A stretch of DNA of 13,404 nt. It comes from Candidatus Nanopelagicaceae bacterium. GTDB lineage: Bacteria > Actinomycetota > Actinomycetes > Nanopelagicales > Nanopelagicaceae. The DNA is taken from positions 1 to 13,404 of the forward strand of contig CANLHC010000014.1 of assembly GCA_947490625.1 (NCBI GenBank). The letters run 5' to 3'. Shown here one piece after another: positions 6,427-12,515 of this stretch. The translations under genes and the position numbers were made by a program. Position 1 is the stretch's first letter, and every line of letters begins with the position of its first letter. The notes beneath the pieces are model-generated. The model searched no databases, was not told the origin of the DNA, and saw only the letters and a list, made by a program, of their open reading frames with translations.

Positions 6427-7341
6427 GTGCAAATAAAGCGCTCAAAATTGGTATTGATTGCAATCGCTCTCACATTAATGAGTGGATGTGCGACACAGAT
6501 CACTGCCGTGGAAGAAATTTCTAGCGCAGAATCAATTTCTATTGCAGGACAAGAAGTTCCTCAAGTCACACGAGTGATCGCTTTAGCAAATGGAAGTGCT
6601 GAGATTATCTCTGCCATGGGTTACCGAAACATTCTTATCGGTCGAGATATCGCAAGCTCTGATCCTGACTTGGAATCTGTTGAAATTGTGACTTCAGGTC
6701 ATCAGATAATTCCTGAGAAAATTCTCTCTTTGTCACCTGATCTTGTTCTGATAGATGACTCAAGTGGTCCTCAATCAGCTCTCTCAGCGCTAGAGAGCGC
6801 TGGCATCACAACTGTCCTGATTAGCCAGGCGTGGACTTTGGCAGATATGGATAAGAAAGTTTCTGAAGTGGCGGCAGCAATTGGTGCAGAGCAAGCGGGT
6901 CGAGAGTTGCGGAAAGCCTTGGTCACAGCCGGTAATCAAGCCACACCTATTGCCACCGGCACCAAGATCGCTTTTCTTTATCTTCGCGGTGCTAGTTCGA
7001 TCTACCTTATTGGTGGCAAGGGCTCAGGTGCGGACTCACTCATCTCTGCAATCGGTGCTACCGATATCGGTGCGCAGACCCTCTCGAATCCATTTAATCC
7101 GATGACAAGTGAGGCGTTGGCGCGCCTTAACCCCGATGTATTTCTCGTGATGAGCAAAGGACTGGAATCTGTGGGGGGAGTTGAAGGACTTCTGGCTTTA
7201 CCTGGAATTAAGCAGAGTAGCGCTGGCAAAAATCGCACAGTTATCTCAGTCGATGATTCCTTACTTCTCTCCTTTGGTCCAAGAACTCCATCATTGATCA
7301 CACAGTTAGCACAATCAGTTGAGAACGTTCTCACCCGATGA
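6427..7341 (+). CDS. hmuT: Haem ABC transporter substrate-binding lipoprotein HmuT
   Basis: A 304-residue cluster-A substrate-binding lipoprotein. The signal peptide ends in the lipobox MSGC, with C21 as the lipidated residue. The rest is the two-lobed fold of iron-complex binding proteins. Features shared with corynebacterial HmuT are RVIALANGSAEII (49-61), GRDIASSDPDLE, VTSGHQIIPEKIL (88-100), FLYLRGASSIYLIGGKGSGAD (183-203), PMTSEALARLNPD (225-237), GLESVGGVEGLLALPG (245-260) and LLSFGPRTP (280-288). H92 and Y193 sit where the His and Tyr haem ligands of Corynebacterium diphtheriae HmuT (His136, Tyr235) are expected. The GTG start is supported by GAGAGG eight bases upstream and by the signal peptide. 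The ATGA overlap with hmuU shows translational coupling. Haem is the best-supported ligand; another iron or corrinoid complex is less likely. Confidence 0.87.
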   Translation: MQIKRSKLVLIAIALTLMSGCATQITAVEEISSAESISIAGQEVPQVTRVIALANGSAEIISAMGYRNILIGRDIASSDPDLESVEIVTSGHQIIPEKILSLSPDLVLIDDSSGPQSALSALESAGITTVLISQAWTLADMDKKVSEVAAAIGAEQAGRELRKALVTAGNQATPIATGTKIAFLYLRGASSIYLIGGKGSGADSLISAIGATDIGAQTLSNPFNPMTSEALARLNPDVFLVMSKGLESVGGVEGLLALPGIKQSSAGKNRTVISVDDSLLLSFGPRTPSLITQLAQSVENVLTR

Positions 7342-8309
7342 AAAGAATTTATCTACTCGCTTCCAGCTTGCCACTCTTACTTCTCCTTGCTCTTTCCATC
7401 GGGGCAACAGAGGTCGATGCGGTGTGGGCAACAATTTTCTCTTTTGATTTCACGTCATCAACTCTCGATAACCAAATTATTTGGCAGATCAGAGCTCCCC
7501 GAGTGATTGCAGCAGTATTGATTGGCGCAATTCTTGGAATCGCCGGCACGTTATCGCAGGCTGCCACAAATAATCCATTAGCTGACCCAGCACTCTTAGG
7601 AACCACAGCAGGGGCAGCTGCAGGAGTTGTTATTGGTGTTGCTTTCAATCTCGTCTCACTCGGTTCATTTGCAGCAGTGGTTGCAGCCACAATCGGTGCG
7701 ATGCTCGCCACCTTGTTTACATTCTGGCTAGCGCGCTCTGCCTTACAACTCATCATTATGGGAATTGCAGTTTCGGCGATTTTGACCGCCCTCGTTGGAG
7801 TAGCAATTTCACTTATTGATCGTCCTGATCTCAGGTCAATCTCGTTCTGGTCGTTGGGATCCCTTGCACTTATTGCACCCTCTGACCTTCTCGCTCTTTT
7901 CGCCATCGCAGTGGTAGTTCTTCTGATCGCCCTCACACTCTCACGAGAACTTGATCTTCTCTCACTTGGCGATAACGCGGTCAGACACATTGGGCGAGAT
8001 CCACAAAGAATTCGTTTGATTGCCTTTCTCACTTTATCTGTGGCGATCGCAGCGAGTGTGAGCACAGTAGGCACGATCGCATTTCTGGCATTGGCTGCTC
8101 CACATATCGCTCGGTTTATTGTCGGCCCGCGTCATCGCACCCTGCTTATTGCAGCCGCAGTTATCGGTGCGGTAATTCTCTTGTTGGCAGATACCGGCGC
8201 GCGATCAATCGCACCACCACAAGATCTTCCGATTGGAATTCTCGTCGCTATCTTGGCAGCACCGCTTTTGATTCTGACTCTCAAAAAGGGGCAGATGCAA
8301 TGGCGATAA
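7338..8309 (+). CDS. hmuU: Haem ABC transporter permease HmuU (FecCD family)
   Basis: A 323-residue inner-membrane permease of the FecCD/BtuC type, expected to form a homodimer with about ten membrane helices per subunit. Family marks are RAPRVIAAVLIGAILGIAG (52-70), the loop QAATNNPLADPALLGTTAGA (74-93), the coupling region RHIGRDPQRIR (216-226), GTIAFLALAAPHIAR (245-259) and the closing LPIGILVAILAAPLLI (297-312). Length is near the usual 330-350 residues. The start codon overlaps the hmuT stop by four bases, and the last ten bases overlap hmuV, so the three products should be made in a coordinated ratio. It passes the ligand delivered by HmuT into the cytoplasm, powered by HmuV. Confidence 0.92.
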   Translation: MKRIYLLASSLPLLLLLALSIGATEVDAVWATIFSFDFTSSTLDNQIIWQIRAPRVIAAVLIGAILGIAGTLSQAATNNPLADPALLGTTAGAAAGVVIGVAFNLVSLGSFAAVVAATIGAMLATLFTFWLARSALQLIIMGIAVSAILTALVGVAISLIDRPDLRSISFWSLGSLALIAPSDLLALFAIAVVVLLIALTLSRELDLLSLGDNAVRHIGRDPQRIRLIAFLTLSVAIAASVSTVGTIAFLALAAPHIARFIVGPRHRTLLIAAAVIGAVILLLADTGARSIAPPQDLPIGILVAILAAPLLILTLKKGQMQWR

Positions 8310-8914
8310 TGAAATGCGATGGCCTCTGGTTAACGCGGGGGAATACCCCTGTGCTCGCAGACTTCTCATTAGAAATCCAAGAGAAATCAATCACCGCAAT
8401 TATTGGAGCTAATGGTTCAGGCAAGAGCACCATTGTCTCGGTCTTAGCTGGGGATTTAATACCTGATTCTGGATCGGTAAAACTCTTTGATAAAGAAATT
8501 GATCACTTTGGTTTGTCCGAACTAGCAACGATACGTAGCGTTGTCCTACAGCATCAGAATTTTTGGCTCGGATACACAGTGCGTGAAGTAATTGAAATGG
8601 GACAAGATGCTCCATCACTGGCACGAGTTGATCAGGTAATGAGAGAGCTTGGGATTGAAAAAATCGCGGGGCAATCGGTCCTCACTCTTTCGGGAGGACA
8701 GGCACAGCGAGTCTCTATCGCACGAGCATTAGTTCGTGACACCGCGATCTATCTCTTTGATGAGCCTTTCTCATCACAGGATCGTGAATCTCGTCAGGTC
8801 CTCATTGATATTTTCCAAGGCCTAAAGGAGAGCGGTAAGACAGTAGTGATTGTTGCTCATCTTGCTGATTCAGATTTAGGCTGGTGTGATCACATCATCG
8901 AGAAGTTGGCGTAG
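8300..8914 (+). CDS. hmuV: Haem ABC transporter ATP-binding protein HmuV
   Basis: A 204-residue ABC ATPase, the energy-supplying subunit of the HmuTUV importer. All catalytic elements are present: Walker A GANGSGKST (36-44), Q-loop near QHQNFWLGYTV (84-94), ABC signature LSGGQAQRVSIARAL (130-144), Walker B IYLFDEPFSS (150-159) and the switch histidine H187. It is about 50 residues shorter than typical HmuV or FecE proteins. Much of the shortening appears to be in the helical region and the C-terminal tail, yet no motif is missing, so the protein should be functional. The ATG at 8300 lies inside the end of hmuU, with the purine-rich AAAAAGGGG at 8283-8291 as ribosome-binding site. The last 39 bases overlap the convergent Nudix gene. 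Confidence 0.9.
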   Translation: MAIMKCDGLWLTRGNTPVLADFSLEIQEKSITAIIGANGSGKSTIVSVLAGDLIPDSGSVKLFDKEIDHFGLSELATIRSVVLQHQNFWLGYTVREVIEMGQDAPSLARVDQVMRELGIEKIAGQSVLTLSGGQAQRVSIARALVRDTAIYLFDEPFSSQDRESRQVLIDIFQGLKESGKTVVIVAHLADSDLGWCDHIIEKLA

Positions 8915-9358
8915 TTCAAACCAAGTCTTTGAAAAACTTGGATGTAAATCCAACATAGTCACTTCACTGAGTGCAACCCAGCGCATCTCTTGACTTTCAT
9001 CATTTGGTGAATCTGCAGAAATCTCCGAATGCGCTGAAGCGATTACCGTGTCGTATCTCCAATCACCGTGATCATCAGTAAAGAGCGAGAGCGGCGTCAG
9101 GTGAGCCGGCTTGATTCCAGTCTCTTCATGAGCCTCACGCATCGCTGCTTCAGTGACGCTTTCATGTGAATCGCGCGCTCCGCCTGGAATGCCCCACGTG
9201 TCTCCGTTATGTACCCACGGTGCGCGATGCTGAAGAAAGATCTCACGTTCACCATTGGGGCTTTCGCGAAAAATAAGTATTCCGGCTGCGCCAAATTTGC
9301 CCCAATGTTTGCTGCCGCATTGACATTGAATCCATCCATCTCCGTCGCGGGCGCTCAT
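8876..9358 (-). CDS. Nudix hydrolase
   Basis: A 160-residue Nudix-family pyrophosphohydrolase. A perfect Nudix box runs from G60 to I82: GARDSHE, seven residues, REAHEETGI, with the Mg-binding glutamates E75, E78 and E79. The N-terminal CQCGSKHWGKFGAAGILI (12-29) has C12, C14 and H18, a pattern seen in a group of actinobacterial Nudix proteins; two cysteines and one histidine may form part of a metal site, but a complete zinc finger is not evident. The substrate (a nucleotide or other X-linked diphosphate) cannot be told from sequence. The 3' end overlaps hmuV by 39 bases on the opposite strand. Upstream, the minus-strand start has AGGA only two bases from the ATG, too close for a normal ribosome-binding site, so the start may be leaderless. 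Co-regulation with hmuTUV is not implied. Confidence 0.88.
   Translation of the reverse strand: MSARDGDGWIQCQCGSKHWGKFGAAGILIFRESPNGEREIFLQHRAPWVHNGDTWGIPGGARDSHESVTEAAMREAHEETGIKPAHLTPLSLFTDDHGDWRYDTVIASAHSEISADSPNDESQEMRWVALSEVTMLDLHPSFSKTWFELRQLLDDVITPA
8921..8941 (+). terminator. Weak hairpin just after the hmuV stop
   Basis: CCAAGT (8921-8926) and ACTTGG (8936-8941) can pair around a 9-base loop, seven bases beyond the hmuV stop codon. No T tract follows on the plus strand, and the sequence is inside the convergent Nudix gene. It could halt transcription or just be coding sequence. Confidence 0.25.
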
Positions 9359-9424
9359 GTTCCTAGATTGCCATATCCATCCACAGATCGCTCATGAGAA
9401 GCCGTTATTGGCAGTCAGCGCTCC

Positions 9425-9436
9425 TAGCGTGCCCAC
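9425..9436 (+). promoter_or_regulatory. Leaderless promoter of the PKD-protein/DUF4192 operon
   Basis: TAGCGT (9425-9430) is followed by six bases and the ATG at 9437, the same spacing as before the helicase gene. No Shine-Dalgarno sequence is present, so the transcript probably begins at the start codon. Confidence 0.5.
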
Positions 9437-10180
9437 ATGAAAAAATTCCATTTACGTGCCATCGCCTTCATCGCCACTATCGCGCTCTTATCTCCGGTTG
9501 CAGTTCATGCAGAGGAATGCCAATCAACAGTCTGTGTTGATGTGTACACCCAAGATGGAAAGATCATCATTGAAGGTCGCAAAGGCGGAAGCAGTACTTC
9601 AGCTCCTCAACCGACGCCCCAAGTAACAAAGAAGCCAACACCGAGTAAAGCGGCACCGGTGAAGCCCAAGCCAATCAAACCCAAAGCGGTAGCTAAACCT
9701 CCCGTTGTAAAAAAGGTGGCTCCGAAGAAGAGCACTCCAACACCGCAACCACCGGTGACACAAAGTGCTTCTCTGACTGATCGATTAATCAAATCACTTC
9801 CCACCGCGGGGATTGCATACCAACCTGAATATGAGCCACTTGTTGGAGTTCCCGTCTATATGTGGACGGACTTACCTACCTCGTTTATGACTCAGGTCAA
9901 AATAGTGGGAGAAATTGTTGATGTCGCACTCAGACCAAGTTTTACATGGTCATTTGGCGATGGAACTTTCTTATCGACAACTGATCTTGGTGCACCATTT
10001 CCCAACGGAAAGATTCAACATACATATAGCCAGGCAGGAACATATGCCATAACCCTGATCAGCACATGGAATGGCACCTACACACATAATGCACAGACCC
10101 GTGCCATTACAGGAACTGTAAAAACGACATCAATTGTCATGATCACAGTCGTTACCTCCCCGACCCGATTTAAGAATTGA
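9437..10180 (+). CDS. Secreted PKD-domain protein with Pro/Lys-rich stalk, unknown function
   Basis: A 247-residue exported protein. The signal peptide covers residues 1-25 (cleavage after VHA). A short mature head has C28 and C33, probably a disulfide, followed by strands ending near residue 50. Residues 54-108 form a low-complexity linker rich in Pro, Lys, Thr and Ala (repeated KPKP/KP motifs), likely extended and basic, which could reach through or bind the cell wall. Residues about 165-242 resemble a PKD (immunoglobulin-like) domain: TWSFGDGTF (170-178), then HTYSQAGTYAITL (195-207). No catalytic residues or membrane anchor are seen. The gene is followed 6 bases later by the DUF4192 gene, so they form an operon. 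The product is probably an extracellular adhesion or wall-associated protein; its partner is not evident. Confidence 0.8.
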   Translation: MKKFHLRAIAFIATIALLSPVAVHAEECQSTVCVDVYTQDGKIIIEGRKGGSSTSAPQPTPQVTKKPTPSKAAPVKPKPIKPKAVAKPPVVKKVAPKKSTPTPQPPVTQSASLTDRLIKSLPTAGIAYQPEYEPLVGVPVYMWTDLPTSFMTQVKIVGEIVDVALRPSFTWSFGDGTFLSTTDLGAPFPNGKIQHTYSQAGTYAITLISTWNGTYTHNAQTRAITGTVKTTSIVMITVVTSPTRFKN

Positions 10181-10186
10181 GCCCGC

Positions 10187-11182
10187 ATGACAACTCTTAC
10201 TAGCCCGCACGACTTACTCGCCGCTATTCCGTTTCTGATTGGATATCACCCAACTGATTCACTCGTATTAGTCTCAATCAAAGATGATGGCGTCGGAATG
10301 GCGATGCGAGTGGATTACCCAGTACTTCAGGATGAAGCTTTCTACGACGCGACGGCAGCACATTGTGCAACCGATGGAGCAGAAGGTGCGCTGATAGTGG
10401 TCTATCAGCCGCACGACCAATCAGATGGTGATCGTGTTCTTGCGCACACCACTGCAGCACTTTCCCGAGCTGGAATTGCAATCTATGAATCCATACTCAT
10501 TGCAGATGGATACTTTCGATCACTGCTCTGTCATGACACCACATGTTGTCCCATCGAAGGGCGGCCAGTTCCACCGCTTGATTCATCACGTGTTGCAGCC
10601 GAAAGCGTTGTTGCCGGACATCCGATGCCTTTTGCAAGCTATGAAGATCTAGGTGGTTCAGTGCGCTCGAATCTTCTGGCCTATGAATCCTCGTGGCTTG
10701 ATCGCGTAAGTAAGTCGTTCGTGGATCCGACATCACCTGAACTCAATGAAAGTCAACGAGATGGCGCAACGGCGGTGATTGATCTGGCTAATGATTTCAT
10801 CACCCATGGAATTTCATCCGATCAAGATTTGATGGCGCATGTTCTTGGGCGCTTAAGTGATATTCAAGTGCGCGATTTCGCATTGGGTAGCCATGATGAG
10901 GAAAGCATCACCGCGTATCGCACGATGTGGCTTCACCTGCTGCGATCTGCGCCAACAGGGTATGTCGCACCAGTTGCCGCATTGGCTGCAGCTATTGCCT
11001 ATGAGACAGGAGATGGAGCGCTAGCCAAGGCCGCCTTGGCACGAGCCTTTGATGATGCCCCCACATACTCACTTGCCACCTTGCTCCAGCGAGTCTTTAG
11101 CGCCGGGTGGCCCCCTCACTCCTTTGCCGGAATGCGCAGTGAGTTACATCCCAAAGTCACAGCCGGCATATTTGGAAACTAG
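10187..11182 (+). CDS. DUF4192-family protein
   Basis: A 331-residue cytoplasmic protein of a family widespread in actinobacteria and without an assigned biochemical role. The N terminus has the family hallmark SPHDLLAAIPFLIGYHPTDSLVLVS (6-30). The middle has a cysteine-rich signature (LCHDTTCCPIEGRPVPP, about residues 114-130). The C-terminal third is an alanine-rich helical segment ending in the typical block TLLQRVFSAGWPPHSF. Length is usual for the family. It is downstream of, and nearly abuts, the secreted PKD protein. No catalytic motif is recognisable. In other actinobacteria the gene is often found near the principal sigma factor gene, a recollection that bears weakly on the unresolved gene at the right edge. 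Confidence 0.85.
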   Translation: MTTLTSPHDLLAAIPFLIGYHPTDSLVLVSIKDDGVGMAMRVDYPVLQDEAFYDATAAHCATDGAEGALIVVYQPHDQSDGDRVLAHTTAALSRAGIAIYESILIADGYFRSLLCHDTTCCPIEGRPVPPLDSSRVAAESVVAGHPMPFASYEDLGGSVRSNLLAYESSWLDRVSKSFVDPTSPELNESQRDGATAVIDLANDFITHGISSDQDLMAHVLGRLSDIQVRDFALGSHDEESITAYRTMWLHLLRSAPTGYVAPVAALAAAIAYETGDGALAKAALARAFDDAPTYSLATLLQRVFSAGWPPHSFAGMRSELHPKVTAGIFGN

Positions 11183-11203
11183 ATCAGAGTGGAACTCGTG
11201 CGT

Positions 11204-11215
11204 TAGGATATGGGC
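11204..11215 (+). promoter_or_regulatory. Promoter -10 element of the metX transcript
   Basis: TAGGAT (11204-11209) followed by six bases puts the start at A11216, exactly at the first base of the riboswitch aptamer. The hexamer and spacing match the leaderless promoters elsewhere in the window. AGATCA (11181-11186) is at -35 distance but is a poor match. Confidence 0.5.
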
Positions 11216-11320
11216 AGGTCACGAGTTCTAGAACGAATACCTTGATCGGTATTTAAAAGCCCCGGCTTTCTAGACGGCAACCCTCCACCGCGGTGGGGTG
11301 CTTCTGGGTGACGACCAGGC
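11216..11320 (+). promoter_or_regulatory. SAM-IV-type riboswitch upstream of metX
   Basis: The leader carries the conserved SAM-IV/SAM-I core: GGTCACGAG (11217-11225), GCCCCGGC (11259-11266), ACGGCAACCCTCC (11274-11286), the CCAC/GTGG hairpin (about 11281-11298), and GGGTGACGACC closing the aptamer (11306-11316). GGTC (11217-11220) pairs with GACC (11313-11316) as P1. GTTCTAG (11225-11231) can pair with CTAGAC (11270-11275) as the next helix. A hairpin AATACC/GGTATT (11236-11241, 11248-11253) lies inside that helix and seems to be additional to the consensus I remember. SAM binding would reduce metX expression, giving feedback by the end product of the methionine pathway. SAM-IV is known from actinobacteria. 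Confidence 0.88.
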
Positions 11321-11337
11321 ACAGTAACTATCTGTGC
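11319..11337 (+). promoter_or_regulatory. Hairpin between the SAM-IV aptamer and the metX ribosome-binding site
   Basis: GCACAG (11319-11324) and CTGTGC (11332-11337) form a 6-bp stem with a 7-base loop. It follows the aptamer directly and ends 8 bases before the GAAGGA ribosome-binding site (11346-11351). No T tract follows, so it is not a classic terminator. It may be part of the expression platform; I found no sequence that obviously pairs with GAAGGA. Confidence 0.5.
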
Positions 11338-11356
11338 AAGTGCGTGAAGGATTCCT

Positions 11357-12451
11357 ATGAGTACCCCATCTATTAAGAAGACTCTCTCACCAGAAGTCAC
11401 TGGCGCTTGGCTGGAAAGTCATGATCCGGGTGAACGTCAATTTATTTCAATTGGTTCACTTGAATTAGAGAACGGCGAGACCCTTTCCGACATCACCATT
11501 GCATATCAAACGTGGGGAAAGCTCAACGCTGCCGGCGATAACGCAATTCTGATTCAACATGCAATGACAGGTTGGTCTGATGTTCCAGGATGGTGGCCAG
11601 CAATGGTCGGTCCCGGTTTGGCATTTGATAGCGATAAATATTTCATCATCTGTCCTAACGTCATCGGCGGATGTCAGGGGAGTACCGGTCCATCGAGCAT
11701 CGCACCCGATGGAAAACGATATGGATCTCGCTTTCCCGCACTGACTATTCGCGACATGGTCGCGGCAGAGATTGCCTTTAGCGATGCGATAGGAATTAAG
11801 AAGTACGTCTTAGCGGTTGGCCCATCTCTTGGCGGAATGCGCTCGCTGGAATGGGCGATCGATCACCCAGATCGCGTTGAATCGATCTGCACAATTGGAT
11901 CATCGGCTGTTGCTACAGGCGATCAGATTGGTACGGCATCAATTCAAATTCGTGCAATCAAAAATGATCCGTATTTTTCAGGCGGAGATTATTACGAGCA
12001 AGAGCGTGGCCCTGTCGATGGAATGGGAATCGCACGCCGGATTGCCCACCTGACGTATCGCACTGAATCAGAAATGGATGTGCGCTTTGGCCGCGAGCTC
12101 CAAGGAGATGACACGGGGCGCTATGCCGTTGAGTCGTACCTGGACCACCAAGCTCGCAAATTAGCCCAGCGCTTTGATGCCAACACCTACATCGTCTTGA
12201 CCGAGGCGATGAACTCCCATGATGTGGGGCTCAACCGTGGAGGAGTGGTTGAGGCTTTGCGCGCAATTACTATTCCCGTCCTGGTGGTCTCCATCGATAC
12301 CGACCGACTTTTCCCACCTCGCCTGCAGGTTGAGATTGCAGAGTTGGTTCCGCAGGCAAAAAAGCTGGTCACAATCTCCTCAGATTTCGGCCACGACGGC
12401 TTTTTGGTCGAATCTGAAGCGATGACAGCGGCAATTCGCGGTATAATATAG
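11357..12451 (+). CDS. metX: Homoserine O-acetyltransferase
   Basis: A 364-residue alpha/beta-hydrolase-fold acyltransferase that transfers an acetyl group from acetyl-CoA to L-homoserine, the first committed step of methionine synthesis by direct sulfhydrylation or transsulfuration. The nucleophile elbow GPSLGGM gives S157. The catalytic aspartate is probably D316 (IDTDRLFP), and the histidine is H346 (SDFGHDGFL). Other family blocks are NVIGGCQGSTGPSS (101-114), the TIRDMVAAE segment (130-138) and LTEAMNSHDVG (281-291). Length and all triad residues are normal. A strong GAAGGA ribosome-binding site lies 5 bases before the ATG. Regulation is by the upstream SAM-IV riboswitch, which independently supports the methionine assignment. 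Some MetX homologues use succinyl-CoA, and sequence reading alone does not fully exclude that. Confidence 0.95.
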   Translation: MSTPSIKKTLSPEVTGAWLESHDPGERQFISIGSLELENGETLSDITIAYQTWGKLNAAGDNAILIQHAMTGWSDVPGWWPAMVGPGLAFDSDKYFIICPNVIGGCQGSTGPSSIAPDGKRYGSRFPALTIRDMVAAEIAFSDAIGIKKYVLAVGPSLGGMRSLEWAIDHPDRVESICTIGSSAVATGDQIGTASIQIRAIKNDPYFSGGDYYEQERGPVDGMGIARRIAHLTYRTESEMDVRFGRELQGDDTGRYAVESYLDHQARKLAQRFDANTYIVLTEAMNSHDVGLNRGGVVEALRAITIPVLVVSIDTDRLFPPRLQVEIAELVPQAKKLVTISSDFGHDGFLVESEAMTAAIRGII

Positions 12452-12453
12452 GT
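12442..12453 (+). promoter_or_regulatory. Consensus -10 element at the metX 3' end, promoter of the last gene
   Basis: A perfect TATAAT (12442-12447) overlaps the last metX codons. With the six-base spacing seen elsewhere, transcription would start at A12454, leaving a leader of about 62 bases before the GTG at 12516. ATGACA (12422-12427) is a near-consensus -35, but the spacer of 14 bases is short. Confidence 0.45.
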
Positions 12454-12515
12454 ATCACTTCGCGCGGTTTTCAAAAAGAAAATTTTAGAAGTCGCGACAA
12501 AAACAAAGGACAATT

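Noticed and set aside
7349..8074. A 241-codon minus-strand open frame opposite hmuU
   Set aside because: It mirrors the hydrophobic permease codons and is low-complexity Ala/Thr/Arg sequence. HmuU is clearly the real gene and overlaps both operon neighbours in the expected way.
12468..12486. TTTTC/GAAAA hairpin followed by TTTT as a metX terminator
   Set aside because: The stem has only five pairs and four of them are A-T, so it would be too weak. The region is simply A/T-rich leader sequence before the next gene.
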